This document shows positions 27,395-37,235 of a DNA stretch of 64,000 nt, in pieces. The stretch's first letter is position 1. Each line of letters starts with the position of its first letter. Under the pieces are notes generated by a model. It ran no database searches and was not told where the DNA came from. It was given only the letters and a program-made list of their open reading frames with translations. The translations under genes and the position numbers were made by a program. Origin of the DNA: Paraburkholderia saeva (GTDB taxonomy: Bacteria; Pseudomonadota; Gammaproteobacteria; Burkholderiales; Burkholderiaceae); contig NZ_CAJQZC010000003.1 in NCBI RefSeq assembly GCF_907164555.1, positions 310,001 to 374,000 of the forward strand. Direction: 5' to 3'.

Positions 27395-28924
27395 ATGAGT
27401 ACTACTACACAGATGGTTGAAGCAGCCGGTGATGCGCAGATTGCGGGCGGGGCCGGAGGCCGAACGCCGGTGTCCGCCATCAAGCTGAAGCTCGCTTCTG
27501 TAGTGCTTGCTGGCGGATCGGGAACACGGCTATGGCCTGTATCACGCAAGCACTATCCGAAGCAGTTGATCGATGTGGTTGGGTCGGACTCACTTCTTCA
27601 GGCGACTGCGCGCCGCCTTGCGGGCCTCGGCGGTGAACGTGAACTGGATGCAACGCCGATCATCGTCTGCGGCGAAGAACATCGCTTTCTGACCTCCCAG
27701 CAACTCGGCGAAGCCGGCATCGATGCGCGAATCATTGTCGAACCCGCGGGCCGCAACACAGCGCCCGCGCTCGCGCTTGCCGCGCTTGAGGCATTGAGCA
27801 GTGGCGACGACAGCATCCTCGTCGTGATGCCCGCCGATCACGTGATTCCCGATACTGCAGCGTTCCATCGTGCGATTCAGGATGCAGCGGAATTCGCGGA
27901 GCAGGGCGCAATTGTCACGCTGGGTGTGCCGCCAGCACGCGCCGATACCGGCTTTGGCTATATCAAGCTGGGCGCGCCGCTCGGCGAGGCCGCAAGACAG
28001 ATCGAGACGTTTGTCGAAAAGCCTGCAGCGGAACTTGCCGCGCAGTACGTCGCTTCAGGCGAGTACTGGTGGAACAGCGGCATCTTTGTCGTGCGCGCGG
28101 GCGTCTGGCTCGCGACGCTGGCGCGGCTTCAGCCTGCCATGCACGCGGCGTGCGTGGCCGCTTATGAGCAGGGCCACACCGACGGTGCGTATTTCCATCC
28201 CCACAACGCCACTTTCGTTGCCACGCAAGCCGATTCGATCGACTACGCAGTGATGGAGCATCTCGCGCGCGACGAATCGATCAAGGGCGTGGTCGTGCCG
28301 CTCGAAGCCGGCTGGTCGGACCTCGGCTCGTGGGATGCGGTGTGGGATGCGCTCGACAAGGACGGCGACGGCAACGCGGCGCGCGGCCGTGTGATGTTCG
28401 AAGGTGCGACTTCGTGCTATGCGCATTCCGAAGGCCGGCTCGTGGCATGCGTGGGCGTGACGAATCTCGTCGTGGTGGAAACGCCGGATGCCGTGCTCGT
28501 CGTCGACCGTTCGCATGTTCAGGACGTGAAGGGACTGGTTGGCCGGATCGCGGGCCAGCACGCGCCGGAAGCCGACACACATCGCAAGGTTCAACGCCCC
28601 TGGGGCTGCTACGACTCGATCGACCACGGCGAGCGCTTTCAGGTGAAGCGCATTGTCGTGCGCGCTGGAGGCTGCCTGTCGCTCCAGCTGCATCACCATC
28701 GCGCGGAACACTGGATTGTCGTGCGTGGCACAGCGCGCGTAACGCGGGGTGAAGAGCAGTTTCTTCTGAGCGAGAACGAATCCACCTACATCCCACTCGG
28801 CGTCAAACATCGGCTCGAAAACCCGGGAAAACTGCCGCTCGAAATCATCGAGGTGCAGTCGGGTGCCTATCTCGGCGAGGACGACATCGTCCGCTTCGCC
28901 GATACATACGGACGTTGCAGCTAA
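27395..28924 (+). CDS. manC: Mannose-1-phosphate guanylyltransferase / mannose-6-phosphate isomerase
   Basis: 509 residues, a type II bifunctional enzyme. The nucleotidyltransferase signature VLAGGSGTRLWPVSRKHYPKQ lies at about 38-58 after a roughly 33-residue extension. The FVEKP and WNSGIFV motifs follow, and the C-terminal cupin (LQLHHHRAEHWIVVRGTARV) supplies the isomerase metal site. It makes GDP-mannose from mannose-6-phosphate or fructose-6-phosphate for exopolysaccharide synthesis. GGAG precedes the ATG. It is the first gene of the exopolysaccharide cluster. Confidence 0.95.
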   Translation: MSTTTQMVEAAGDAQIAGGAGGRTPVSAIKLKLASVVLAGGSGTRLWPVSRKHYPKQLIDVVGSDSLLQATARRLAGLGGERELDATPIIVCGEEHRFLTSQQLGEAGIDARIIVEPAGRNTAPALALAALEALSSGDDSILVVMPADHVIPDTAAFHRAIQDAAEFAEQGAIVTLGVPPARADTGFGYIKLGAPLGEAARQIETFVEKPAAELAAQYVASGEYWWNSGIFVVRAGVWLATLARLQPAMHAACVAAYEQGHTDGAYFHPHNATFVATQADSIDYAVMEHLARDESIKGVVVPLEAGWSDLGSWDAVWDALDKDGDGNAARGRVMFEGATSCYAHSEGRLVACVGVTNLVVVETPDAVLVVDRSHVQDVKGLVGRIAGQHAPEADTHRKVQRPWGCYDSIDHGERFQVKRIVVRAGGCLSLQLHHHRAEHWIVVRGTARVTRGEEQFLLSENESTYIPLGVKHRLENPGKLPLEIIEVQSGAYLGEDDIVRFADTYGRCS

Positions 28925-28985
28925 CGGCCACAAGCTGTTGCCAGCACGGCACCGAACGTAGTTCAACCCGATCCAGGGGAATGCC

Positions 28986-29756
28986 ATGTCGATCATGAAA
29001 TCGCTCTTCACAAGAGCGGCGGTTTCGCCGAGCCAGTTGACCGCGTCATCCGCAGCCGCCCCGCCCCCTGTCATGGGACCGTCATCAAGTGGTTTCATCG
29101 CGCCGGCCGGAACGCAGGCGCAAGGCGCACCGCTACAAAGCCGTCAGCTTCAATCTGGTGCGAAGCGCACCTTCGACCTCGTCGCCGCACTGATTTCGAT
29201 CATGCTCCTTTCGCCGGTGCTTGTTGTGATCGCGCTACTGGTGATGAGAGATGGCGGTCCATGTGTGTTCGGTCACACACGCATTGGAAATGGCGGTGTC
29301 AAATTCAGATGTCTGAAGTTTCGTTCGATGGTGGTCGACGCGGACGTCGTGCTCAAGCAGTTGCTCGACACCGACCCGCAGGCGCGCGCCGAATGGGACC
29401 GGGATTTCAAGCTGAAAAACGACGTACGTATCACGAAGGTCGGTCATTTCATCCGGCGTACGAGCCTCGATGAACTGCCGCAGCTGTGGAACGTGGTGCG
29501 TGGCGAAATGAGTCTGGTGGGCCCGCGCCCGGTGATCGAGAAGGAACTCGAACGCTACGGCGAAGGCGCCGAGTATTACCTTAAAGCGAAACCTGGCATC
29601 ACCGGTCTCTGGCAGGTCAGCGGCCGCAACGATATCGACTACGCCACGCGCGTAGCGCTGGACGTGTCGTATGTCACGAACTGGTCGTTCGGCAGCGACA
29701 TCCTGATTCTGGTGCGCACCATAGGCGTTGTGCTCAACAAGCACGGCGCTTACTAA
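28986..29756 (+). CDS. Polyprenyl-phosphate sugar-1-phosphate transferase (short bacterial type)
   Basis: A 256-residue monotopic phosphoglycosyl transferase. A low-complexity N-terminus (about 1-58) leads to a re-entrant membrane helix ([20 protein letters not shown]) and the catalytic domain with [29 protein letters not shown] and [16 protein letters not shown]. This is the C-terminal WbaP/PssY-type domain without the long N-terminal membrane part. It starts repeat-unit assembly by transferring sugar-1-phosphate (usually glucose or galactose) to undecaprenyl phosphate. An out-of-frame ATG (28981) sits between the Shine-Dalgarno and the start. Confidence 0.92.
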   Translation: MSIMKSLFTRAAVSPSQLTASSAAAPPPVMGPSSSGFIAPAGTQAQGAPLQSRQLQSGAKRTFDLVAALISIMLLSPVLVVIALLVMRDGGPCVFGHTRIGNGGVKFRCLKFRSMVVDADVVLKQLLDTDPQARAEWDRDFKLKNDVRITKVGHFIRRTSLDELPQLWNVVRGEMSLVGPRPVIEKELERYGEGAEYYLKAKPGITGLWQVSGRNDIDYATRVALDVSYVTNWSFGSDILILVRTIGVVLNKHGAY

Positions 29757-29855
29757 GGGGGCGGCCTGAATCACACAAAACTCACAACGAGCTGGAGACA
29801 CGGCCCAGGTGCGACGCCTTAGCGTCACACCCGGCCGGCTTGCTGCTTTGTGAAT

Positions 29856-30218
29856 TCAGGGCTGACTCGTTTGCGGTGCGCTGTAGTCGGGGGATGTCCA
29901 GGGCGAGGCGACTGTCGCATTGTTGCTCCAAGGGTCGTCGGATGCGCTGGCCGAGCTGGACGGATGGGCACGAAACGTATTGAGCTTCTCGCGGTTGGAC
30001 AGCGTGGAAGTCTGAGGGCGCTTCAGATCGGTGACGGCAGGCGTCGACGCCGTGAACGACTCGCGTGCGCTGGATGTAGCGGATTTCTGTGTGGAGTGCT
30101 GCACCGTGATGGCGGGCTTCGCGTGTAGCGTGCCTGCCGCGTCGGTTGATTGGGCGAGCGCACAAGGTTGCTGAAGGAAGATCAGCGTCGCGCAGGTAAG
30201 CAGCAGACAGTTTTTCAT
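29856..30218 (-). CDS. Hypothetical secreted small protein, 120 aa
   Basis: It has a clear Sec signal peptide (MKNCLLLTCATLIFLQQPCA, cleavage likely after CALAQ) and a Ser/Thr/Ala-rich, probably disordered mature part with no recognised domain. It lies antisense to the exopolysaccharide genes between the sugar transferase and wza, so it splits the cluster into two transcription units. The open frame reaches upstream to 30308, but the ATG at 30218 begins the signal peptide. No clear Shine-Dalgarno. Function unknown. Confidence 0.5.
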   Translation of the reverse strand: MKNCLLLTCATLIFLQQPCALAQSTDAAGTLHAKPAITVQHSTQKSATSSARESFTASTPAVTDLKRPQTSTLSNREKLNTFRAHPSSSASASDDPWSNNATVASPWTSPDYSAPQTSQP

Positions 30219-30343
30219 GACGTAGCCGTATGAAGGTTTGAAGCGGTGCCGATGACGTTTCGATTCGGACCGTGCTGGAAGTGTAGTGCCGGACTGGATG
30301 CGCCGCACGTGTATCGGGTCCGTCTAAATGGAAGGGCAGCGTG

Positions 30344-31624
30344 ATGTCAAAAATACACTCTGATTCGATAAGTGCGGGACAGTCTTTGCAGGATGTAGAA
30401 GTGGTCGCCGAAACGGGAAATGAAGGTCTCTACGCGCGATTGCTCAAGGCGTTGTTTAACCCGCGCATGGCCATTGTGTCCGCGGCGGTGCTGGTGTCGG
30501 CCTGCGCAATGGCCCCGGGCATGACGTTTCAGTCTGGCGAGAGCAGCAAGGCAACGACGGGCACGGCTGCGGTGAAACCCGCAGCGTCAACCGATACGAC
30601 GATTGCAGTGCCGGGCGCGGGCGCTCAAGGCATCTCAAAGGACAATCTCGTGGAAATCACCGGCTCGCTCGTCGAACAGCAGCGCGAGGCCATGCCTAAA
30701 GGCGTGGCGCCGGAAGTACAGAAGCTCTTCGACAAGCCGCGCGCCTATGTGCTCGGCCCTGGCGACATCCTTAACATCGTCATCTGGGACCATCCCGAAC
30801 TGAACATGCCATCGCTGCAAAGCTCGACCGGACTCGATAGCAGCGGATCGAATTCCATCGTGTCGGGCTATACGATCGACGGCAGCGGCATGGTCCAGTT
30901 TGCGTACGTCGGCATGCTGCATGTGGCGGGGCTGACGGAAGCCGAGGCGCGTGAACTGCTCGCTAAACGGCTTGGTGAATACGTGCGCAATCCGCAGGTC
31001 ACCTTGCGCATCCAGGCCTATCGTAGCAAGCGTATTTACCTCGATGGCGAAGTGCATACGCCGGGTCTGCAGATTCTCAACGACGTGCCCATGACGTTGC
31101 CTGAGGCCATCAACCGCGCAGGCGGGTTCACGGCGGCGGCGGACCGGTCGTCTGTCGCCGTGACGCGTGGCGACAATACCGTGCTGGTCAATATGCCGGA
31201 TCTGATCGAGAAAGGCGCAAACCCGTCGAACATCCTGCTTCGCGACGGCGACCTCGTACGCGTCTATTCCGCCACCGACAGCAAGGTCTTCGTGCTCGGC
31301 GAAGTGGCGCGCGCATCGACCCTGACCCTCAACAACGGCAAGCTGACCCTGAACGAAGCGCTCGGTGACGCGGGCGGCGTGAGCCAGTATTCGGGCGACG
31401 CCCAGCAGGTCTATGTGGTACGTGGCAAGAACGAAAAGAATCCTGTCGTGTATCACCTCGACGCCAGCACGCCTGCGGCAATGGCGCTCGCTGACAACTT
31501 CGAACTGAAGCCGAACGACGTCGTCTTTGTCGATGCGTCTTCGCTGGTTCGCTGGAGTCGCGTGGTGAGCCTGCTGATTCCAACGGCGCAGTCGGCGTCG
31601 GTCGGCAAGGCGCTGGTGCCATGA
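30344..31624 (+). CDS. Wza-type outer-membrane polysaccharide export lipoprotein
   Basis: 426 residues from ATG 30344 (GAAGGG upstream). The lipobox LVSACAM places the lipidated cysteine at residue 54, after an unusually long 40-residue cytoplasmic-type leader. The Poly_export domain starts near YVLGPGDILNIVIWDHPELN, followed by two SLBB domains (RIYLDGEVHTPGLQILND; KVFVLGEVARASTLTLNNG). It forms the octameric export channel and works with the Wzc kinase encoded next. It has its own upstream gap, so a separate promoter is likely. Confidence 0.93.
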   Translation: MSKIHSDSISAGQSLQDVEVVAETGNEGLYARLLKALFNPRMAIVSAAVLVSACAMAPGMTFQSGESSKATTGTAAVKPAASTDTTIAVPGAGAQGISKDNLVEITGSLVEQQREAMPKGVAPEVQKLFDKPRAYVLGPGDILNIVIWDHPELNMPSLQSSTGLDSSGSNSIVSGYTIDGSGMVQFAYVGMLHVAGLTEAEARELLAKRLGEYVRNPQVTLRIQAYRSKRIYLDGEVHTPGLQILNDVPMTLPEAINRAGGFTAAADRSSVAVTRGDNTVLVNMPDLIEKGANPSNILLRDGDLVRVYSATDSKVFVLGEVARASTLTLNNGKLTLNEALGDAGGVSQYSGDAQQVYVVRGKNEKNPVVYHLDASTPAAMALADNFELKPNDVVFVDASSLVRWSRVVSLLIPTAQSASVGKALVP

Positions 31625-31697
31625 CATCGCGTTCTGATACCTCGGGTGTTCTGTATTTCACCGCGGCTCGCATGACGCGGATCTTTGGGAGTCACGC

Positions 31698-33923
31698 ATG
31701 AACCAGGCAAATATGTCCGGCCCGATTTACGAGCCCATGCGGCAGCGTGTCCATCCGCTACATCATTTGAGCACGCTTTATGGGGGGCGCTGGCTGATCC
31801 TCGGCACGACGCTCGCATTCCTGCTGTGCGGCATCGCGTACGCCACGTTCACGCGGCCCGTATATCGATCCGACATGCTGATTCAGGTCGAGCAGAATCC
31901 GAACGAGTCGAAATCGCCTTCCGGCGATGTCTCGTCGATGTTCGACGTCAAGACCGATGCGTCAGCAGAAATCGAGGTGCTGAAGTCGCGCATGGTCGTC
32001 TCGCGCGCGGTCGAAAATCTCAGGCTCTATATCGAAGCGGCTCCGCGTTATGTGCCGGTAGTGGGCTGGTGGTTTGCTTCCCGTGCCGACGGGCTTTCCC
32101 ATCCGCTTCCGGGTGGCTACCTTCACGGAAACGAAAGTATCGACGTCAAGACGTTCAATGTGCCGGATCACTGGTACGGCAAACCGTTCGTCTTGACGCT
32201 TGGTCGCGACGGCACTTACGTGCTCAGGCAATCGGGATGGCAGGAGACGGAGACACTTGAACTTCACGGCAAGGTTGGCGAGCCGTTGCGTGCCAGCACG
32301 CGTTACGGCCCGATCGAACTGCTCGTTCCCAGCGTTTCGGGCGAGCCCGGTGCAAGTTTCACAGTGAAGCGCAAATCGGAAGTGGCAACGACGGAATGGT
32401 TTCAGAAAGCGATTGCGATTTCTGAAAAGGGCAAGCAGTCGAACATCATTGGCGCGACGCTCGATGGCACCGATCCCGTTATGGACAGCCAGATCCTTAA
32501 CGAAATCGGCAATGCGTATGTGCTGCAGAACGTCCAGCGCAAATCGGAAGAGGCGGACAAATCAATCCGCTTTCTTGACGAACAGTTGCCGAAGCTGAAG
32601 GCGCAGCTTGAAGCGTCGGAGAGCCGCTTTAACGCGTTTCGCGCGGCGCATGGCACGGTGGATACGAGCCAGGAGGGCACGGCGCTATTGCAGCAATCGG
32701 TCGACGCGCAGGCGCGCGTGCTCGAACTCAAGCAGAAGCGCGAGGACCTCATGACGCGCTTCACGGAAAAACATCCGGCGCTTCAGGCCGTCGACAGCCA
32801 GTTGCAGGACGCGCAGACATCGCTTGCCGCCATTCTTGCGCGCACGCGTGGCCTGCCGATTCTGGAGCAGGGTGTGCTGCAATTACAGCGCGACGTGCAG
32901 GTCGATACCGATCTCTATACCAATCTGCTGAATACGCGCCAGCAATTGACGCTTGTTCGCGCGGGGAAGGTCGGCAACGTGCGCCTCATCGATCCTGCAA
33001 CGCAGCCTGAATCGCCGATCCAGCCGCGTCGCGGCGTAGCGGTCGGCGGGTCGCTGCTGGCGGGATTGCTGCTGGGCGTCGGGCTTGCGGTATTCAGGCG
33101 GCGCGTAATTGGCGCAGTCGAAGATCCGCAGGAAATCGAGGTTTCCACCGGATTAATGGTCTATGCGACGGTGCCGCGCAGCCGTCTTGCCAGCTACACC
33201 CGTCGCGATGGACAGGAAAAGTCCAAAGACTCGCTGGTGTTGACGCACGCGTTTACACACGACGCCGCAATCGAAAGCCTGCGCACATTCCGCACGACGC
33301 TGCAGTTCTCGTTGCTCGACGCACCCAATCGCGTCGTGCTGATTACTGGACCCACCGCAGGTATCGGCAAATCGTTTGTATCGGCGAATCTTGCCACGCT
33401 GGCGGGTGCGTCGAACCGGCGGGTGCTGCTGATCGATGCGGACCTGCGCAAGGGGCTGCTGCATCAGCACTTTCGGCTCGACCGCACCGAGGGGTTATCG
33501 GAAGTCGTGGTGGGAACGCATCGCTTCGAAGACGTCCTGCATCGCAACGTTTCGCCAGGGCTCGATTTTCTGTCGACAGGCGGTATGGCACTCAACCCGA
33601 GCGAACTGTTGCTGCAACCGGAGCTGGCCGAACTGGTCGAGCGCGTTGCATCGCGATACGACATGGTGGTAATCGACGGGCCGCCTTTGCTGCTCGTTGC
33701 AGATGCACTCGTGCTCGGACGGATGGCCGGAACAGTCTTCATGGTCGCACGTCAGGGCGTCACAACCGTGCCTGAAATTGGCGAAAGCGCACGACGTCTC
33801 GCGCAGGCAGATGTGGAAATTCGCGGCGTGATCTTCAACGATTTCAGGGGTGGGCCGGGCAGGTACGGCTATGCCTACGGTAACCCGGGAAGTTATGGCA
33901 GCGCGGGCTACACGCAGCAATAG
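31698..33923 (+). CDS. Wzc-type polysaccharide copolymerase / BY-kinase
   Basis: 741 residues. An N-terminal Wzz domain with TM1 near 33-51 and TM2 near 448-466 flanks a large coiled-coil periplasmic part and GNVRLIDPATQPESP before TM2. The cytoplasmic kinase has Walker A GPTAGIGKS (551-559), Walker A' VLLIDADLRKG (about 576-586) and Walker B MVVIDGPP. The C-terminal tyrosine cluster is present as Y723, Y725, Y727, Y733 and Y738. It controls chain length and export through cyclic autophosphorylation; the cognate low-molecular-weight phosphatase is not in this cluster. GGGAG lies before the start. Confidence 0.93.
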   Translation: MNQANMSGPIYEPMRQRVHPLHHLSTLYGGRWLILGTTLAFLLCGIAYATFTRPVYRSDMLIQVEQNPNESKSPSGDVSSMFDVKTDASAEIEVLKSRMVVSRAVENLRLYIEAAPRYVPVVGWWFASRADGLSHPLPGGYLHGNESIDVKTFNVPDHWYGKPFVLTLGRDGTYVLRQSGWQETETLELHGKVGEPLRASTRYGPIELLVPSVSGEPGASFTVKRKSEVATTEWFQKAIAISEKGKQSNIIGATLDGTDPVMDSQILNEIGNAYVLQNVQRKSEEADKSIRFLDEQLPKLKAQLEASESRFNAFRAAHGTVDTSQEGTALLQQSVDAQARVLELKQKREDLMTRFTEKHPALQAVDSQLQDAQTSLAAILARTRGLPILEQGVLQLQRDVQVDTDLYTNLLNTRQQLTLVRAGKVGNVRLIDPATQPESPIQPRRGVAVGGSLLAGLLLGVGLAVFRRRVIGAVEDPQEIEVSTGLMVYATVPRSRLASYTRRDGQEKSKDSLVLTHAFTHDAAIESLRTFRTTLQFSLLDAPNRVVLITGPTAGIGKSFVSANLATLAGASNRRVLLIDADLRKGLLHQHFRLDRTEGLSEVVVGTHRFEDVLHRNVSPGLDFLSTGGMALNPSELLLQPELAELVERVASRYDMVVIDGPPLLLVADALVLGRMAGTVFMVARQGVTTVPEIGESARRLAQADVEIRGVIFNDFRGGPGRYGYAYGNPGSYGSAGYTQQ

Positions 33924-34001
33924 TACGCAGGTAGCAATAGTCAGGTAAAGGAATGCACCGCGCAGGCGGCGTGTCCGGCAGACCCCAACGACAGGCGCAC
34001 C

Positions 34002-35012
34002 ATGAACCCTCCCAGCGACAGGAACATCACGCTCGTCACGGTCACTTACGGCGACCGCATCCGCTACTGCGCGGAGCTGCTCAGGCGTGCGTTCGACGAC
34101 GAAGGCGTCGAGCACGTAGTGATCGTCAGCAACAATTCGACCTCCGCACTGGAGGATCTCGAAGCGCGTTGGGGCGATCGTGTAACGATCGTCCGCCTCG
34201 CTGCGAACACTGGATCGGCAAATGGCTACGCCGTCGGTATTACCGCGGCGCTAAGCCGCAAGGCGCAGTATCTCTGGTTAATGGACGACGACAATGCCCC
34301 ACGTCCCGGTGCGCTTGGCGCGCTGTGCCGGCACCTCGATCTGCTGACGTCGAAGGTCGGCAAAAGCAGGGCAGCCGTCCTTGGCTTCAGGCCCGACCAT
34401 CAGGCGGATATCGCACTGGGTGTGCCGGTCGCGCTTTCCGTGCCGCCGCGTTCGAGCTATTTCGGCTTTCACGTTGCGCGCATTCCGTACAAGATCTGGC
34501 GCCGCACGCCCTGGGGTCGCCCGCAGCCAGGACCGATGCCAAAGGTTGTCGACGTGCCGTTTGCGCCGTACGGCGGCTTTCTCGCGCATCGCTCCGTGTA
34601 TGAAGACCTGGGCCTGCCGAAGCCGCAGCTCGTGCTCTATGCGGACGATATCGAATACACGTGGCGCCTGACCGCGCGTGGTGGACGGATCACACTCGTC
34701 ACGGATGCGTTGCTTGAAGACCTGGAAGGTTCGTGGAATGTGAAGACGAACTGGAAGAACCACTTCGAATGCATGCTGCTGAGCGGTTCCGATTTTCGCG
34801 CGTACTACAGCAGCCGCAATCAGGCGTGGTTCGACAAAAACTACTGGTCGACTTCCACGGCGATGTTTCGTCTTAACCGGTTGGTGTTTCTGTTTCTGCT
34901 GCGCTTTTACGGGAAACGCAGGCATGCGGCTGCGCGCCTTACGCTGCTTGAGCGTGCCATTGCGGATGGTGAGGCACATCGCCTCGGTCTCAATGTGGAC
35001 TATTCGCTATGA
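34002..35012 (+). CDS. Glycosyltransferase family 2 protein (GlfT/rhamnosyltransferase-like)
   Basis: 336 residues with a GT-A fold: NITLVTVTYGDR at the N-terminus, IVSNNST, LAANTGSANGYAVG and the metal-binding YLWLMDDDNAPRPGAL. The N-x-G-x-A-x-G nucleotide loop and DDDN are typical of the galactofuranosyl/rhamnosyltransferase-like subgroup. A C-terminal hydrophobic segment (FRLNRLVFLFLLRFYG) suggests membrane association. It probably adds one sugar of the repeat unit; with RmlB/RmlC in the cluster a rhamnosyl donor is plausible. The Shine-Dalgarno is weak. Confidence 0.85.
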   Translation: MNPPSDRNITLVTVTYGDRIRYCAELLRRAFDDEGVEHVVIVSNNSTSALEDLEARWGDRVTIVRLAANTGSANGYAVGITAALSRKAQYLWLMDDDNAPRPGALGALCRHLDLLTSKVGKSRAAVLGFRPDHQADIALGVPVALSVPPRSSYFGFHVARIPYKIWRRTPWGRPQPGPMPKVVDVPFAPYGGFLAHRSVYEDLGLPKPQLVLYADDIEYTWRLTARGGRITLVTDALLEDLEGSWNVKTNWKNHFECMLLSGSDFRAYYSSRNQAWFDKNYWSTSTAMFRLNRLVFLFLLRFYGKRRHAAARLTLLERAIADGEAHRLGLNVDYSL

Positions 35013-35079
35013 ACGCCGAACGCATTGCGAGCCGGGCGCAAACGAGCCGGCTAAACGTGCATGACAAAGGAGTCGCACC

Positions 35080-36105
35080 ATGTCCAATGCGACGATAGTC
35101 ATCTGCAACTACAACTACGCGGCGTATCTGCCCGTCGCGATCGATTCTGCATTGACGCAGTCGGTCGGCACGACGCGCGTAATGGTGATCGACGACGGTT
35201 CCACCGACAACTCGCATGAAATCATCCAGCAATACGGCGACAGGATCACGGCGATCTTTCAGGACAATCGTGGACAGGTCGCGGCGTATAACCACGCGTT
35301 GGACCAGATCGACAGCACGCATGTGATCTTTCTCGATGCGGACGATCTGCTGCATCCCGACGCCGTCAAGGAAGTGATGGCCGCTTTCGGCTCCGGCGAC
35401 TTCGTGAAGGTGCAGTTCAAGCTGGAAGTGATGACGGTAGACGGCATGGGAACCGGCGTTACCGTGCCGCAATCCAGCCTGGTGGGCGACTGCGGAAAGC
35501 TGCTGCGACAAGGCTGGTTATATCCGTCGCCGCCTGGCTCGGGGAACGCCTACCGCGTTGAAGCGCTGCGGTGCATCTTTCCGGTTCCCGTCTCCGCCGA
35601 CAATGTCTACGGCGCGGATTTCTATGCGATCTATGGCGTTCCGCTGCTGGGCAACGTCTGTGCAATAGACCGGGCGCTCGGCGGTTATCGGGTTCACCGC
35701 TCGACTGGCAGGAAACCCGGCGCGGGTGGCGCAGCCGACCTTGCGTTCGCGAACGCTGAAGACTCGCTTGCCGGTGCCCGCAAGGCGGCTACGCGCTGGG
35801 CGATTCTGCGTGAGATCGTGCACGACCGTCTTGGCGAAACGCTGCCTGTGCGCTTCTTCGATTTCTCGTCGGAGAAAGCGCTGTTCGGCAATCTGCTTTA
35901 TCGCGCGCCGCTTGCACGGCGCTGGCGCTGGTTCACGAAAGAATCGGGCAGCTATTTTCATACGGTGATCGCGAATCCGTTCTGGACGTTGCGCAAGAAA
36001 ATGGCGGTGTCCTGTCTGACAGCGCTCTGCCTTGTACCGTTTGCGTCGCTTAGCGATCGCGCGGTGCGCTATATCGCCAATCCCCTCGCTAGAGGTGGCC
36101 GCTAG
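35080..36105 (+). CDS. Glycosyltransferase family 2 protein
   Basis: 341 residues. GT-A motifs are ATIVICNYNYAAYLPVAID, VMVIDDGSTDNS, RGQVAAYNHAL and the DxD-type VIFLDADDLL. AAAGGAG precedes the ATG. The second half is less conserved and ends with hydrophobic residues (MAVSCLTALCLVPFASL). It lies between the other transferases in the cluster and probably adds another repeat-unit sugar. Confidence 0.88.
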   Translation: MSNATIVICNYNYAAYLPVAIDSALTQSVGTTRVMVIDDGSTDNSHEIIQQYGDRITAIFQDNRGQVAAYNHALDQIDSTHVIFLDADDLLHPDAVKEVMAAFGSGDFVKVQFKLEVMTVDGMGTGVTVPQSSLVGDCGKLLRQGWLYPSPPGSGNAYRVEALRCIFPVPVSADNVYGADFYAIYGVPLLGNVCAIDRALGGYRVHRSTGRKPGAGGAADLAFANAEDSLAGARKAATRWAILREIVHDRLGETLPVRFFDFSSEKALFGNLLYRAPLARRWRWFTKESGSYFHTVIANPFWTLRKKMAVSCLTALCLVPFASLSDRAVRYIANPLARGGR

Positions 36106-36125
36106 TCAACGAAGGAGAATGCCCC

Positions 36126-37235
36126 GTGACCGCACGCACGCCAGCGAGTATTTCCATTAACGGACGGTTTCTTGGCAGACGTCCGACGGGCGTCGACCGC
36201 TTTGCGTACGAGGTCGTCCGCAATATTGACCAGATGATGGCGTCAGATGATCCGGCGACGGCCGGCCTGAAGGTTGAAATTCTTGTGCCTTCAGGTGTGA
36301 CAGTCGCGCCGGACATGTTCTCGAACATGACGGTAAGAACCGTGCCAGGCGGCGCCGGGCAGCGCTGGGAACAGATCAGCCTGCCGCTTGCCGCGCGCGG
36401 CACACTGCTGCTCAACCTGTGCAACGTGGGTCCGCTCTTCTTCAGGAACCAGGTCACGGTATTGCACGACGCGGCGCCCGTGCGCGTACCCGATGCCTAT
36501 ACGCCTGCGTTTCGGACGTGGTACAGGCTGATGGCGCCGTGGATCGGACGTATTGCGCGGCGCGTGCTGACGGTGTCGGAATTCTCACGTCGCGAACTCG
36601 GCGACGCCTACCGCATTCCGGCCGGCAAGATCGGTGTGTTGCCGATGAGCGGCGACCACATGTTGCGCGCCGAGGACGCTGTCGACGTGCGCGCCAGGTA
36701 TCAGCTGGGCGAGCGGCCCTACGTGCTTGCGGTCAGCAGCGCGAGCAGTCACAAGAATTTCCGGCTGGTGGTCGAAGCAATCGAACTATTGAAGGCGACC
36801 GACTATGACTTTGTCATCGTCGGCTCCAGCTTGCCGATCTTTAACGCCGTACAGCAGGCGCTGCCTGATTTCGTCAAGCGGGTGGGCTATGTGTCGGATG
36901 CGGAGCTAAGAGGCCTTTTCAGAAACGCGGCGTGCTTTGTGTTTCCGTCGCTCTACGAGGGCTACGGTTTGCCGCCCGTCGAGGCAATGACCCTGGGTTG
37001 CCCCGTGATCGCATCGAATCTGCCCTCCATTCGCGAGGCGTGCGGCGATGCCGCGCTCTATATCACGCCGACGAGCGCGCAAGAGCTGGGTAACGCGATG
37101 ACGCAGGTAATGAACGACGATGCGTTGCGCGGCACGCTGCGGGCGGACGGCTATACGCACGTGGAGCACTACTCGTGGCGCGCGACAGCCGCCCGTATTC
37201 TCAAAGAGATCTCACCATGGCTGGCACATCGATGA
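36126..37235 (+). CDS. Glycosyltransferase family 4 protein (GT-B), mannosyltransferase-like
   Basis: 369 residues from GTG 36126 with AAGGAG upstream. An ATG at 36119 lies out of frame and opens a 13-codon ORF that overlaps the start. The GT-B C-terminal domain is clear: VLAVSSASSHKNFRLVVEAI, RVGYVSDAELRGLFRNAACF and the donor-binding FPSLYEGYGLPPVEAMTLGC with E-x7-E. N-terminal RPTGVDRFAYEV is typical of WbaZ/mannosyltransferase-like enzymes. With ManC in the cluster a GDP-mannose donor is likely but unproven. It overlaps the next gene. Confidence 0.87.
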   Translation: MTARTPASISINGRFLGRRPTGVDRFAYEVVRNIDQMMASDDPATAGLKVEILVPSGVTVAPDMFSNMTVRTVPGGAGQRWEQISLPLAARGTLLLNLCNVGPLFFRNQVTVLHDAAPVRVPDAYTPAFRTWYRLMAPWIGRIARRVLTVSEFSRRELGDAYRIPAGKIGVLPMSGDHMLRAEDAVDVRARYQLGERPYVLAVSSASSHKNFRLVVEAIELLKATDYDFVIVGSSLPIFNAVQQALPDFVKRVGYVSDAELRGLFRNAACFVFPSLYEGYGLPPVEAMTLGCPVIASNLPSIREACGDAALYITPTSAQELGNAMTQVMNDDALRGTLRADGYTHVEHYSWRATAARILKEISPWLAHR

